The notes under the pieces were generated by a model. That model was not told the origin of the DNA, made no database searches, and saw only the letters and a program-made list of their open reading frames with translations. A DNA stretch of 41,968 nucleotides from Verrucomicrobiota bacterium (GTDB taxonomy: Bacteria; Verrucomicrobiota; Verrucomicrobiia; Limisphaerales; CAIMTB01): contig CAUJJW010000133.1 of assembly GCA_963205105.1 (NCBI GenBank), positions 1 through 41,968 of the forward strand, in the 5' to 3' direction. Every line of letters starts with the position of its first letter. The first letter of the stretch is position 1. Below, in pieces: positions 7,732 through 16,611 of the stretch. A program made the position numbers and the translations under genes.

Positions 7732-8334
7732 ATGATCACCTTTTTGAGCGGAAAACTGGTTGAGGCACTGCCGACGCAGGTCGTGGTGGATGTGCGTGGC
7801 GTCGGGTATGAGGTGCTGATCCCTTTGTCGTCGTTTGATCGCTTGCCCAAGCCCGGCGGTGACGTGCATCTCCTGACTCACCTCGCCATTCGCGAGGATG
7901 CCCATGTGCTCTATGGATTCATGACGGCGGCGGAGCGGGACTTGTTCCGGCTGCTGATCCACACAGTGTCCGGGATCGGCCCCAAGATCGCGCTGAATGT
8001 GCTGAGCGGGATGTCACCGGTTGCTTTTCGAGGGGCGGTGGGTTCGGCGGACGTTCGGGCGTTGTCGCAGATTTCCGGGGTAGGCAAGAAGACGGCGGAG
8101 CGGATCGTGGTCGAACTGAAGGACCGGATGGGAGGTATTGGCGCGTTGGAGGCGACCAGTGCGGCGCGCGCTTTGGGGCCGCTGGAACAACAAGTGAACG
8201 ACGGGGTGCTGGCGTTGGTGGCGTTGGGGTTCAAGCAGCCGGAGGCGTTTGAAGCGATTCGAGCCTCCCAGGCGGTGTTGGGGCCCGATGCCTCGGTGGA
8301 AGCGTTGGTTCGGGCCAGTCTGCGGAAGCCCTAG
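7732..8334 (+). CDS. ruvA: Holliday junction DNA helicase subunit RuvA
   Basis: 200 residues, the normal length. It forms the tetramer that holds the Holliday junction and loads RuvB. The N-terminal OB-fold starts MITFLSGKLVEALPTQVVVDVRGVGYEV. Tandem helix-hairpin-helix motifs follow: VSGIGPKIALNVLSG (about 100-114) and ISGVGKKTAERIVVELKD (about 124-141). The C-terminal domain III (about 155-200), which contacts RuvB, is complete. ATG 7732 is chosen because homologues begin at this MI residue; the open frame upstream runs into the dispersed repeat. It shares its transcription direction with ruvC and overlaps the next gene by 1 bp. Confidence 0.96.
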   Translation: MITFLSGKLVEALPTQVVVDVRGVGYEVLIPLSSFDRLPKPGGDVHLLTHLAIREDAHVLYGFMTAAERDLFRLLIHTVSGIGPKIALNVLSGMSPVAFRGAVGSADVRALSQISGVGKKTAERIVVELKDRMGGIGALEATSAARALGPLEQQVNDGVLALVALGFKQPEAFEAIRASQAVLGPDASVEALVRASLRKP

Positions 8335-9026
8335 TGCGAACCATGGCCAGGCGTGTTTCAGGGCGGGTGATTCCGCATGCGGCGACAACGCTTCAGCGGT
8401 TGGGCGCGGGCGCGGTTCATGCCCTGGTGCAAACGGTGGCGGCGACGTGTCGCTTTCGGGTGGAGGATCCGCACCAAGGGATGTCCCTCGCCCGACAGGA
8501 GCCGGTGATCTTCGCGATCTGGCACAACCGACTGGCGTTTTCGCTGATCATCCACCGGCGGTATTTCCGATCCGGAGCTGGAGGGAGGCGATTGGCGGCG
8601 CTGGTCAGCGCCAGTCGGGACGGAGCGTTTCTGGCTTCGATTCTGAGGGCCTTTGAGGTGGAGCCGGTGCGTGGATCCTCAAGCCGGCGTGGAGGGCAGG
8701 CCCTGGTGGAGTTGAAGTCCTGGGCGGATCAGGGTCTGCACCTGGCCATCACTCCGGACGGTCCGCGGGGGCCTTCGTACCGCGCACATCCAGGCATTGT
8801 GGGGCTGGCGAGGGCGACGGGGCGGGTCATCCTTCCTTTCGCCATGAACACCCGGTGGCGTTGGGACGCCAAGACCTGGGACCGCTTCCAAGTGCCGCTG
8901 CCGTTTGGACGTTGTGATGTGGTGGTGGGGAGGCCGGTTCGGGTTTCAGCCGAAATTGACGAGGCTGGCCTGGAAAATGCCCGACAGGAACTGGAGGCCG
9001 GGTTGGCGGCGATCACGAGGGACTGA
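8334..9026 (+). CDS. DUF374 lysophospholipid acyltransferase-like protein
   Basis: 230 residues. Members of this family resemble LpxL/PlsC-type acyltransferases and are thought to act on lipid A or other membrane lipids. Visible features are the IFAIWHNRLAF segment (a His-containing acyltransferase-like motif near residue 60), ALVSASRDGAF, RGSSSRRGGQAL and ITPDGPRGP, the standard DUF374 blocks. GTG 8334 overlaps the ruvA stop by one base and is preceded by GGAAG at 8324-8328 with suitable spacing; ATG 8343 is an alternative. Co-transcription with ruvA is likely from the overlap. The exact lipid substrate is unknown. Confidence 0.85.
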   Translation: MRTMARRVSGRVIPHAATTLQRLGAGAVHALVQTVAATCRFRVEDPHQGMSLARQEPVIFAIWHNRLAFSLIIHRRYFRSGAGGRRLAALVSASRDGAFLASILRAFEVEPVRGSSSRRGGQALVELKSWADQGLHLAITPDGPRGPSYRAHPGIVGLARATGRVILPFAMNTRWRWDAKTWDRFQVPLPFGRCDVVVGRPVRVSAEIDEAGLENARQELEAGLAAITRD

Positions 9027-9036
9027 ACGGGGCGGT

Positions 9037-9600
9037 TCACTGGGCCGCCAGCACTCGCTGGTCCCGGTAGCGGGCGCGTTGTTCCAGAATGGCGCCGATG
9101 TAATCGCGGGTGCCGGGAAAATCCATGGAAGCCAGGAACGCGGTGCTGTTGGTGGCGGCCGGACCCTGGATCCAGCGAAGCACGTTGGCACGCCCGGCGT
9201 TGTAGTCCGCCAGCGCGTACGCTTCCGGGAGGTCGGTACTGGCATAGCGCCGAAGCAGTTTGGCCAGGTACCATGTGCCGGCACGGGTGTTGAGCGCGGG
9301 ATCCAACAGATCGTGGTGCTGGAAGGAACGGCGCTTTTCGGCTGTGGCCCATTCCTGGGCGGCGAGACGTCCGACCTGCATCAACCCGACCTCCCCGGCA
9401 CCACCCCGGGCATCTTCTCGGAAGCGACTTTCCCGCCAGGTCACTGCTTTCACCAAGGCAGGTTCCACCCGGTACTGGCGGGCCGCGGCGAGGATGTGAA
9501 CATCGGCGCGGCGTTCGCGTCGATCGAGCCACCACCAGCGGGCGAGCCAGGCATCGAGGCCCACCCAGACCGCAAACAACCAGATCACCCATCGTTTCAT
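9037..9600 (-). CDS. Lytic transglycosylase (SLT domain), membrane-anchored
   Basis: 187 residues. It cleaves the MurNAc-GlcNAc bond of peptidoglycan. An N-terminal signal anchor (about residues 3-24, Trp-rich) is followed by a Slt70-type domain. The catalytic glutamate is in TWRESRF (Glu57). The later family motifs GEVGLMQV, NTRAGTWYLAKLL and ALADYNAGRANVLRW are all present. An in-frame ATG at 9612 is an alternative start adding four residues; the longer open frame upstream is A+T-rich intergenic DNA. The gene converges on the DUF374 gene and diverges from the sulfate-binding gene. Confidence 0.9.
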   Translation of the reverse strand: MKRWVIWLFAVWVGLDAWLARWWWLDRRERRADVHILAAARQYRVEPALVKAVTWRESRFREDARGGAGEVGLMQVGRLAAQEWATAEKRRSFQHHDLLDPALNTRAGTWYLAKLLRRYASTDLPEAYALADYNAGRANVLRWIQGPAATNSTAFLASMDFPGTRDYIGAILEQRARYRDQRVLAAQ

Positions 9601-9612
9601 CGGAGAACGCAT

Positions 9613-9865
9613 GCCATTCGTCAACGGCGCGATGGAGGTTAGGGGATCAGCGGCATCCGACAAGTGGGCAATCGAGATGGGCTGATGGGAATGGAGGTTC
9701 CTGGAGTGTGGAAGATAGGATGGTAATTCAATCATCATTGAGTCGATTTGAGATGCGGATTGTATTCTAAGGGTCTTATGAACAAATGGATGCAGTGCCT
9801 GATAAATGTCTGTTGACTGTATAGAGTTTAATTTGAATTCTGTCGGCCACGCGGCGCCCCAACTG
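9613..9865. promoter_or_regulatory. A+T-rich divergent intergenic region before sulfate importer
   Basis: This 253-bp gap between two divergent genes is much poorer in G+C than its surroundings from about 9690 to 9840, as expected for promoters. A TTGACT element at 9813-9818 faces the sulfate operon, but no convincing -10 lies 16-18 bp further on (AATTCT is the best). I see no riboswitch, tRNA or clear CysB-like palindrome. It probably holds the promoters of both flanking genes. Confidence 0.35.
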
Positions 9866-10897
9866 ATGAACCGACAACCGTCCATGTGGAGAATCCATTC
9901 GGCCCTGTGGTGTTGGGCCTTGGTGTGGATGTGGACGGCGGCGTCGGTGGAGGGGAAGGAGATTCAACTGCTGAATGTTTCCTACGACGCGACGCGGGAA
10001 CTCTACAACGAGGTCAACGTGGCGTTCGCGAAGCATTGGAACGAGAGGACGGGGGACACGGTCCTGATCCGGCAGTCGCATGGAGGTTCGGCGAAGCAGG
10101 CGAGGTCGGTGATGGAAGGGTTGCCGGCCGACGTGGTGACCCTGGCTTTGGCGTACGATATTGATGCGGTAAGCAAGAATTCAAAATTGCTGCCCGCGGA
10201 TTGGCAGCAGCGACTGCCGGAGAATGCGTCGCCCTACACGAGTGTGATTGTGTTCCTGGTGCGTCGGGGCAATCCGAAGGCCATCCACGACTGGAGCGAC
10301 TTGGTTCGACCGGGGGTGGCCGTGATCACACCCAATCCCAAGACGTCGGGGGGCGCGCGTTGGAACTATCTGGCGGCCTGGGCTTATGCGTTAGAAACCC
10401 TGGGCGGGGATGAGACGAAGGCGAAGGAGTTTGTGGCGCGGCTCTATCGGAATGTGCCGGTGTTGGACACGGGAGCGCGGGGAGCGGCGACGACCTTTGT
10501 GCAACGTGGGATTGGGGATGTGCTGATTGCCTGGGAGAACGAAGCGAGGCTGGCGCTGCGTGAATTTGGTGCGGACCGGTTTGAACTGGTGATGCCGCCG
10601 CTGACGATTCTGGCGGAACCTCCGGTGGCCTGGGTGGATCGGGTGGTGAAACGGCGGGGGACGGAGGAGGTGGCGAAGGCGTATCTGGAGTTCCTGTACA
10701 CGCCGGAAGGGCAGGAGATTGCGGGCCGGAATTTCTTCCGTCCGCGGCGGCCGGAGGTGGCGGCGCGGTTTGCGGATCAATTTCCGGTGGTGCGGTGGGT
10801 GACGATTGACGGGGTGTTTGGCGGGTGGGCCAAGGCGCAGCCGACGCATTTTGGGGAGGGTGGTGTGTTTGATCAGATTCAGGCGGTGGGCCGCTAG
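9866..10897 (+). CDS. sbp: Sulfate-binding periplasmic protein
   Basis: 343 residues. It is the periplasmic receptor that delivers sulfate or thiosulfate to CysTWA. A signal peptide (about residues 7-30, ending near SVEG) precedes the family signature [17 protein letters not shown]. Other family blocks are [47 protein letters not shown] and [14 protein letters not shown]. The C-terminal part ends in the usual FFRPRRPEV...VFGGWAKAQ. An in-frame ATG at 9884 would shorten the N-terminus by six residues. It is the first gene of a complete importer operon. Sequence alone does not separate the Sbp (sulfate) from the CysP (thiosulfate) subtype. Confidence 0.93.
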   Translation: MNRQPSMWRIHSALWCWALVWMWTAASVEGKEIQLLNVSYDATRELYNEVNVAFAKHWNERTGDTVLIRQSHGGSAKQARSVMEGLPADVVTLALAYDIDAVSKNSKLLPADWQQRLPENASPYTSVIVFLVRRGNPKAIHDWSDLVRPGVAVITPNPKTSGGARWNYLAAWAYALETLGGDETKAKEFVARLYRNVPVLDTGARGAATTFVQRGIGDVLIAWENEARLALREFGADRFELVMPPLTILAEPPVAWVDRVVKRRGTEEVAKAYLEFLYTPEGQEIAGRNFFRPRRPEVAARFADQFPVVRWVTIDGVFGGWAKAQPTHFGEGGVFDQIQAVGR

Positions 10898-10981
10898 GAC
10901 GAGCATGCAAGACTTGAGCTTTCTCCGGGGTTGGCGGGCTGTTTAGGGTTCGGCTTCCCGAGGGTTGAGGGCACGCGATTG

Positions 10982-11806
10982 ATGGGAACACGACGATTCA
11001 ATGCCATGCCGGGCTTTGGCCTGACGATGGGCTACACGCTCTTTTATTTGAGCGTGATCGTGCTCATTCCGCTGGCGGGATTGTTCCTTCGGGTGCTGGG
11101 GATGACGTGGTCGGAGTTTTGGGGCATGGCGATGTCGCCGCGGGCGATGGCGGCGTATCGATTGACCTTCGGTGCGTCCTTTGTGGCGGCGGTGATCAAC
11201 GTGGTGTTTGGAACGCTGACGGCGTGGGTGCTGGTGCGGTACTCGTTTCCGGGGAAGCGGTTTCTGGATGCGCTGGTGGATTTTCCGTTCGCATTACCGA
11301 CGGCGGTGGCGGGTTTGACCCTGTCGAGTTTGTTCGCGCCGAATGGATGGCTGGGGCAGGTCCTGGTGCCGATGGGGATTCATGTGGCGTACACCCCGCT
11401 GGGTGTGACGCTGGCGTTGACGTTCATTGGTCTGCCGTTCGTGGTTCGGACCTTGCAGCCGGTGCTGGAGCAGTTGGAGCGGGAGACGGAGGAGGCCGCG
11501 GCGACGCTGGGAGCGGGGCGGTTGAGGACCTTTGTGTCTGTGGTGGCGCCGACTCTTTTTCCGGCGGCTCTGACGGGCTTCGCCCTGGCGTTTGCGCGGG
11601 CGATTGGCGAGTACGGCTCGGTCATTTTCATTTCGAGCGGCAGGCAATTTGAGTCGGAGATTGCGCCGATGGTGATCGTGATCCGCCTGGATGAATTCAA
11701 CACCAATGGGGCGCTGGCGATCGCCGTCGTGATGTTGGTGGCGTCGTTCACGATGCTGGGGGTGATCAACGTCCTGGAGCGGTGGGTGTCTCGGTATCAG
11801 CACTGA
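10982..11806 (+). CDS. cysT: Sulfate ABC transporter permease CysT
   Basis: 274 residues with about six membrane helices. It is one of the two channel subunits of the sulfate importer. The permease EAA-type loop that contacts the ATPase is EEAAATLGAGRLRTFVSVVAPTLFPAALTG (about 180-208). ARAIGEYGSVIFISSG is characteristic of CysT/CysU. ATG 10982 is used because earlier in-frame starts only add a non-hydrophobic stretch. It lies 84 bp after the binding-protein gene and 9 bp before cysW. Confidence 0.93.
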   Translation: MGTRRFNAMPGFGLTMGYTLFYLSVIVLIPLAGLFLRVLGMTWSEFWGMAMSPRAMAAYRLTFGASFVAAVINVVFGTLTAWVLVRYSFPGKRFLDALVDFPFALPTAVAGLTLSSLFAPNGWLGQVLVPMGIHVAYTPLGVTLALTFIGLPFVVRTLQPVLEQLERETEEAAATLGAGRLRTFVSVVAPTLFPAALTGFALAFARAIGEYGSVIFISSGRQFESEIAPMVIVIRLDEFNTNGALAIAVVMLVASFTMLGVINVLERWVSRYQH

Positions 11807-11815
11807 ATCCCGACC

Positions 11816-12739
11816 ATGGCTGGCAACACTCCACGTCGGGTTCGTGAATCGCACCGCAAATCGCAACGCGGCGCGGAGGAGACGCCGTTGGTGAAGTGGT
11901 TGCTGGTGGGAACGGCCGGTCTGTTTCTGTTGGTTTTTCTGCTCCTTCCCCTGGTCAACGTGTTTGCCCAGGCGCTGGGGAAGGGGTTGGGCGCCTACTT
12001 CAAGGCTCTGGAGCATCCGGACACGCTCTCGTCGATTCGACTGACCTTGCTGACCGCGGCGATCTGCGTGCCGCTCAATGTGGTGTTCGGCGTATGTGCG
12101 GCTTGGGCGGTCGCGAAGTTCGAATTTCGGGGGAAGGCGCTGTTGATCACCTTGATCGACCTGCCTTTTTCGGTCTCACCGGTGGTGGCCGGTCTGGTGT
12201 ACGTGGTGGTGTTCGGCCTCCAAGGCTACTTGGGGCCGTGGCTGGCGGACCGGGACCTTCAAGTGATTTTTGCCGTGCCCGGCATTGTGCTGGCGACCTT
12301 GTTCGTGACGTTCCCCTTTGTGGCCCGCGAGTTGATCCCGGTGATGCAGGCGACTGGCACCGATCAGGAACAGGCCGCGATGACGCTGGGGGCGTCGGGG
12401 TGGCAGACCTTCTGGCGCGTGACCCTGCCGTCGGTGAAATGGGGGCTGTTGTATGGGGTCATTCTTTGCAATGCGCGGGCCATGGGTGAATTCGGGGCGG
12501 TGTCGGTGGTGTCCGGGCACATCACGGGTTTGACGGACACGATGCCTCTCCGGGTGGAGAAGCTCTACATCAGCTATGACAGCACGGGGGCGTTTGCGGT
12601 CGCGAGTCTGCTGGCGTTGCTGGCGCTCGTGACGCTGGTGGCGAAAACCTGGCTCGAGTGGCGCCAGGAACGGCAGTTCGAGGCAGCACAACACGTGGAA
12701 ACATCGACGTCCCGCGACGAAGGAACAGGTCCGACATGA
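11816..12739 (+). CDS. cysW: Sulfate ABC transporter permease CysW
   Basis: 307 residues with six membrane helices. It is the partner channel subunit of CysT. After a charged N-terminus (residues 1-25, unusually basic), the first helix is at about 26-50. The EAA loop reads [32 protein letters not shown] (about 181-212), followed by [20 protein letters not shown], the CysW hallmark. The last four bases (ATGA) overlap the cysA start, so the permease and ATPase are translationally coupled. Confidence 0.94.
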   Translation: MAGNTPRRVRESHRKSQRGAEETPLVKWLLVGTAGLFLLVFLLLPLVNVFAQALGKGLGAYFKALEHPDTLSSIRLTLLTAAICVPLNVVFGVCAAWAVAKFEFRGKALLITLIDLPFSVSPVVAGLVYVVVFGLQGYLGPWLADRDLQVIFAVPGIVLATLFVTFPFVARELIPVMQATGTDQEQAAMTLGASGWQTFWRVTLPSVKWGLLYGVILCNARAMGEFGAVSVVSGHITGLTDTMPLRVEKLYISYDSTGAFAVASLLALLALVTLVAKTWLEWRQERQFEAAQHVETSTSRDEGTGPT

Positions 12740-13839
12740 GCATCCAGCTGAAGAGCATCAGCAAAAGCTTCGGCGACACCGTGGCGGTCGAGCGGGTCGA
12801 GTTCACAGTCGCCGAGGGCGAATTGGTGGCGCTGCTGGGGCCCAGCGGTGGAGGCAAGACCACCGTGCTGCGCATGATTGCCGGCCTGGAGATGCCGACC
12901 TCGGGGGATATCCTCATCCGCGGCCAGCGTGTGAACGACCTGCCGGTGCAGCGGCGGAACATCGGCTTCGTTTTTCAGAACTACGCGCTCTTCAAGACGA
13001 TGTCGGTGGCGGACAACATCGCCTTCGGCCTGAAGATCAAGAAGTGGAAGCGTTCGGAAATCGCCTCGCGGGTTGCCGAGTTGGTCGAGTTGTTTGGGCT
13101 CCAGGGATTGGAACGGCGCTACCCGCATCAGCTGTCCGGTGGTCAACGGCAACGGGTCGCGATCGCACGGTCGCTGGCGCCCAAGCCAAGTGTGCTGCTG
13201 CTCGACGAGCCTTTCGGTGCGGTGGACGCCAAGATCCGGCAGGACCTTCGCGAGTGGCTGGTCCGGTTGCACCATGAGTTGAACGTCACCACGGTCTTCG
13301 TCACGCACGATCAGGAGGAGGCGATGGAAGTGGCGAATCGCATCGTCATTTTCTCGAAGGGCCGCCTGGAACAGATCGGCTCGCCGCGTGAGGTGTATGA
13401 GCAGCCGGCGAACGAGTTTGTCGCCCGGTTCATCGGGGTCATGAACGTGCTCGATTGCGTGGTGAAGAATGGTCAGGCCCGGGCGGGCGAACTGGCCTTT
13501 CCGGTCAGCGGGGCCGCCAATGGAACCCAGATGCGCATCGGATTCCGGCCCTACGCCGTCGCGGTTTCCACCGATCTGACCCTTCATCCGCACCGGGCCA
13601 GACTGTTGCACACCTACTTCCTGGGGATCTTGCTGCGCGTGGAGTTTGAGCTGCCGTCCGGGTTGGTGGTCCGCGGGCGCATGACCAAGGAGGAATATGG
13701 GATGCTGGGGCTGGAGGACGGTCGGGAGGTCTCCTTGCACATCAAGAACTACCGGGTCCTCGCCCGCGACGACGCGCCCCTGGGATCGGAGATGGCCGCG
13801 CCCGTGGCCACTCCGCCGCACATTGCCGAGAACATCTGA
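12736..13839 (+). CDS. cysA: Sulfate/thiosulfate import ATP-binding protein CysA
   Basis: 367 residues. It powers sulfate import. Walker A is GPSGGGKTT (35-43), the ABC signature is [16 protein letters not shown] (133-148), Walker B is [12 protein letters not shown] (154-165) and the switch His is in [13 protein letters not shown]-terminal regulatory (TOBE/CysA-type) domain covers about 240-350. ATG 12736 overlaps cysW by 4 bp and matches the family start ([13 protein letters not shown]). With the three genes before it this forms a complete uptake system; no sulfate-reduction genes are in the window. Confidence 0.95.
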   Translation: MSIQLKSISKSFGDTVAVERVEFTVAEGELVALLGPSGGGKTTVLRMIAGLEMPTSGDILIRGQRVNDLPVQRRNIGFVFQNYALFKTMSVADNIAFGLKIKKWKRSEIASRVAELVELFGLQGLERRYPHQLSGGQRQRVAIARSLAPKPSVLLLDEPFGAVDAKIRQDLREWLVRLHHELNVTTVFVTHDQEEAMEVANRIVIFSKGRLEQIGSPREVYEQPANEFVARFIGVMNVLDCVVKNGQARAGELAFPVSGAANGTQMRIGFRPYAVAVSTDLTLHPHRARLLHTYFLGILLRVEFELPSGLVVRGRMTKEEYGMLGLEDGREVSLHIKNYRVLARDDAPLGSEMAAPVATPPHIAENI

Positions 13840-13846
13840 AGCCCCA

Positions 13847-14560
13847 TCAACGGGCACGGATGATCCAGTTCACGTAGACGTTCCGGGGCCGCGTTTCGGC
13901 AGGGCCGGGCGGCTGAATGGACCACGTGTTGCTCAGCACCGCGGCGTTCTCATCCGGCACTTTGGTCGCATGGAAGCGAACCCATTCCGCTCCCGCTCCC
14001 TGCCCGATCGCATCCGCCGCCCCGGACAACGGGTGTTGGTGCGGGCCCGCGGCATCCTCCTGCAGGCTTCCCACTTCGTTGCCGCTGTTGCCACCAGGGC
14101 CTGAGGTCCCTCGCTGGTCACGATCCGGATCCCGATGGTCCCCGGTCGCCGCGTAATTTACCCCGCGCAGGAACCGCCCGCGCAGGTCCGGGATGCGAAA
14201 CGTGGCGCCACTCCTGCCCTCACCCCACGCACTGCCCAATACCGCCTGCAGGTCCGGATACTGGGTGGCGGCAAGTTCGCGCCCGTCGCACAGGAGCCAA
14301 CCCCCCGCTTCGGGGATGGTGGACGCCGGTCCGCCAAACGCCAGGATGGTTCCGACCGGGAGAACCCCCGGGGTCAGGGATGCCGGCGCTGATGTGTCCG
14401 CACCCCGTGGTGAAAGCGTCGCACCCAGAACCACGGCGGCAGTCACCATGGCGACGCCTTGGAATGTCGCCCCATGGTTTCCTTCGGTGCCGGTGCGACG
14501 TGTCGAAGATGGGGTCACCGAGCCGTCCTGAGCCTCAGCCGGTTTGTCAGAGGGGCACAT
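13847..14560 (-). CDS. Tail-collar-domain secreted or membrane protein
   Basis: 237 residues from ATG 14560. A hydrophobic segment at about 38-50 (VAMVTAAVVLGATL) looks like a signal or anchor. A phage tail-collar fold follows: LPVGTILAFGG, then GGWLLCDGRELAATQYPDLQAVLGSAWGEG, then FRIPDLRGRFLRGV. The C-terminal part is Gly- and His-rich (GPHQHPLSG) and ends YVNWIIRAR, the standard ending. Such domains occur in phage fibres and also in stand-alone bacterial surface proteins, and no other phage gene is nearby. A start at ATG 14449 would put the hydrophobic stretch at the N-terminus as a signal peptide and is a strong alternative. It converges on cysA 7 bp away. Confidence 0.75.
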   Translation of the reverse strand: MCPSDKPAEAQDGSVTPSSTRRTGTEGNHGATFQGVAMVTAAVVLGATLSPRGADTSAPASLTPGVLPVGTILAFGGPASTIPEAGGWLLCDGRELAATQYPDLQAVLGSAWGEGRSGATFRIPDLRGRFLRGVNYAATGDHRDPDRDQRGTSGPGGNSGNEVGSLQEDAAGPHQHPLSGAADAIGQGAGAEWVRFHATKVPDENAAVLSNTWSIQPPGPAETRPRNVYVNWIIRAR

Positions 14561-14620
14561 GCCGAGAAGGCTGGGTTGGGAATCGCCCAATTCAACCGGA
14601 AAACGGTGGCTTCCATCTTG

Positions 14621-14739
14621 GGAAGTTCCCTGTCCCAGAATGACCTGCTCAGGGGCCATGAACCTGGGATTCCGGGGGGCGAGACGCCCCCCTCTACGGC
14701 AGGCGAGACGCCCGCCGCTACGGACGCACGGTTCATGGG
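14621..14739. repeat. REP-like dispersed repeat, copy 2
   Basis: About 119 bp, the longer relative of the element at 7592-7686. It contains two palindromic modules. The first (14674-14692) is a G6/C6 hairpin around GAGACG with an 8-bp stem and AGA loop. The second is GGCGAGACGCCCGCC (14702-14716), one mismatch from perfect. Each module is followed by CTACGG. It lies upstream of the tail-collar gene and the divergent DUF2239 gene. The module doubling implies expansion of a unit of about 25 bp. No transposase is encoded in the element. Confidence 0.7.
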
Positions 14740-14750
14740 TCACCACGACC

Positions 14751-14786
14751 GTCCGTCACCTGAATTTTGTCCGTCACCTGAATTTT
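14751..14786 (+). repeat. 18-bp direct tandem repeat, two copies
   Basis: The unit GTCCGTCACCTGAATTTT occurs twice in perfect tandem (14751-14768 and 14769-14786), directly before the hairpin that leads to the DUF2239 gene. It could be a pair of regulator binding sites; the 18-bp period is not a whole number of helical turns. Origin by slippage is equally possible. Confidence 0.6.
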
Positions 14787-14829
14787 ACCCGGAAATTATT
14801 GATCTTGGAAATTTATCCGGGTTTATTTG
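14787..14829 (+). promoter_or_regulatory. Leader hairpin with T-rich trailer before DUF2239 gene
   Basis: ACCCGGA (14787-14793) pairs with TCCGGGT (14816-14822), and the neighbouring AATT/AATT stretches can extend the stem past a 2-nt bulge. TTATTT follows immediately and the gene starts at 14834. A stem followed by T residues just before a start codon could act as an attenuator, or could hide the ribosome site. No peptide or ligand-binding core is recognisable. Confidence 0.4.
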
Positions 14830-14833
14830 CCGC

Positions 14834-15544
14834 ATGAGCGAACCAACGAGTGATTTCGGGGAAGGTGACGTGGCCCAACGGCGACCGAAATGGCGGAAGG
14901 CTGAGCCTGCGAAGGAAGTCTGGACGGCATTCGCCGATTCGCGGCGATTGTTAACGGGCGAGCCGTTGGGGGTGGCGTCTGCGGTGCGGGAGGTGTTGGT
15001 GGCAACGCCCGAAGCCAGAGTCTTGGTCTTTGACGATCGGACAGGTGAGACGGTCGATTGGGATGCTGGGAAGGAGGCGGGTGGCCTGGCGGTTTCGTCG
15101 GAGGATCCCGGCGATGGGGGGCGGGGAGCGGCGGTGGTCGGGACGGCGGTGCCGCGGGGACCGGGTCGGCCGAAGCTGGGGGTAGTGGCACGGGAGGTGA
15201 CGCTGTTGCCACGACATTGGGAATGGCTGGCGGAACAACCGGGTGGGGCGTCCGTGGCGCTGCGGAAGTTGGTGGAGCAGGCCCGTCGCTCGGGGCGCGA
15301 CGAGGACGAACGACGTCGGGCCCGGGAGGCGGCTTATCGGTTCATGGCGGCGGCGGCGGGGGATGAGCCTGGGTTTGAAGAGGCTATTCGGGGGCTTTTC
15401 GCGGGTCGGCGCGACGCCTTCGAGGCAGGGATGGCGGCATGGCCGAGGGACGTGCGCGAGCATGCCCGTCATTTGGCGGGCGTCTCGTTTGGGGCTGCGA
15501 CCGGACCGTCCATGGACTCGGCGGCTTCCGGGGTGACTCCCTGA
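14834..15544 (+). CDS. DUF2239 family protein
   Basis: 236 residues, soluble, function unknown in the family. Recognisable blocks are the N-terminal TAFADSRRLLTGEPLGVASAVREV with ARVLVFDDRTGETVDWD, and the central LGVVAREVTLLPRHWEWLAEQPGGASVALRKLVEQARR. The second resembles a short ribbon-helix-helix or antitoxin-like stretch, which gave rise to suggestions of DNA or protein binding, but this is unproven. The C-terminal half is helical and Arg/Ala-rich. ATG 14834 is preferred because the frame upstream runs through the repeats. It is followed 45 bp later by ruvB. Confidence 0.8.
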   Translation: MSEPTSDFGEGDVAQRRPKWRKAEPAKEVWTAFADSRRLLTGEPLGVASAVREVLVATPEARVLVFDDRTGETVDWDAGKEAGGLAVSSEDPGDGGRGAAVVGTAVPRGPGRPKLGVVAREVTLLPRHWEWLAEQPGGASVALRKLVEQARRSGRDEDERRRAREAAYRFMAAAAGDEPGFEEAIRGLFAGRRDAFEAGMAAWPRDVREHARHLAGVSFGAATGPSMDSAASGVTP

Positions 15545-15589
15545 GAGAACGGCCTTGTCGGCGCGTGGGCGGGCCCGGATCCTAGGCGG

Positions 15590-16606
15590 GTGGCCGAACG
15601 GCTTGTTACCGATGGATTGAACCGCCCCGACAACCAGCTCGAGGTGACGCTGCGTCCGTCGCTTTTCGAGGAATTCACCGGCCAGGCCAATGTGCGGGAG
15701 CGGATTGAGATTGCGGTGGAAGCCGCGCGGCGGCGCAAGGAGCCGCTGGATCACGTGTTGCTGAGTGGTCCGCCGGGATTGGGGAAGACCACGATTGCGA
15801 ACATCATCGCGCGGGCGATGGGGGCGAATTTGCGGGCGACGAGCGGGCCGACGATTGAGAAGGCGGGGGATTTGGCGGGTTTGCTGACGAACCTGGAGGA
15901 GGGCGATGTGCTGTTCATCGACGAGATTCATCGCCTGCAGAAGACCATTGAGGAGTACCTCTATCCGGCGATGGAGGACTTCAAGCTCGACATCATCATC
16001 GACCAGGGGCCCAACGCCCGCAGTGTCCGGCTGAACCTGCCTCGATTCACTTTGATCGGTGCGACGACGCGGGCGGGGCTGTTGAGTGGGCCGATGCTGA
16101 CCCGGTTTCCGATGCGGGAGCGGCTCGACTACTACACGGCCGAACAACTTCAGAAGATCGTTCAGCGGTCGGCGCGCCTGTTGAATGTCGAATTGGACGA
16201 ATCGGGCGCCTGGGAGGTGGCTCGACGGAGCCGTGGCACCCCGCGCATTTCGAACAACCTGTTGCGCCGGGTCCGGGACTACGCCGAGGTCCGGCATGAT
16301 GGTCGGATCACCAAGCCGGTGGCGGATGCAGCGCTGGCCATGCTCGAGATCGACGAGTACGGGCTGGACGAAATGGACAAGCGGATTTTGGAGACGTTGG
16401 TGGTGAAGTTTGGTGGCGGGCCGGTCGGGGTGAACTCGCTGGCGGTGGCGGTCGGTGAGGAGCCGGACACGTTGGAGGAAGTGTACGAGCCCTACCTGAT
16501 CATGGAGGGCTACCTGCATCGGACCACGCAGGGCCGGATGGCCACGGAGCTGACCTACCGACGCTTGAAACTCCAACGGGCCGGTTCACAAAGCCCGTTG
16601 CTCTGA
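15590..16606 (+). CDS. ruvB: Holliday junction DNA helicase RuvB
   Basis: 338 residues, the normal length. It is the hexameric AAA+ motor for branch migration with RuvA. Walker A is [10 protein letters not shown] (59-68), Walker B is VLFIDEIH (107-114), sensor 1 is in LIGATTRAG (about 155) and the arginine finger region is [17 protein letters not shown]. The C-terminal winged helix ends RGRM-type [15 protein letters not shown]. It starts with GTG at 15590. The gene is separated from ruvC-ruvA by about 7 kb that includes the sulfate importer. A small CTGAG/CTCAG hairpin spans its stop and the converging stop of the next gene. Confidence 0.97.
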   Translation: MAERLVTDGLNRPDNQLEVTLRPSLFEEFTGQANVRERIEIAVEAARRRKEPLDHVLLSGPPGLGKTTIANIIARAMGANLRATSGPTIEKAGDLAGLLTNLEEGDVLFIDEIHRLQKTIEEYLYPAMEDFKLDIIIDQGPNARSVRLNLPRFTLIGATTRAGLLSGPMLTRFPMRERLDYYTAEQLQKIVQRSARLLNVELDESGAWEVARRSRGTPRISNNLLRRVRDYAEVRHDGRITKPVADAALAMLEIDEYGLDEMDKRILETLVVKFGGGPVGVNSLAVAVGEEPDTLEEVYEPYLIMEGYLHRTTQGRMATELTYRRLKLQRAGSQSPLL

Positions 16607-16611
16607 GAAAC

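Noticed and set aside
9805..9841. TTGACT with AATTCT as a sigma-70 promoter of the sulfate operon
   Set aside because: The -10 match is only three of six, so it is mentioned with the intergenic region but not called as a promoter.
10955..10975. GGGCACGCGATTGAT as a sigma-54 site before cysT
   Set aside because: The GG to GC spacing is wrong and the -12 GC is missing.
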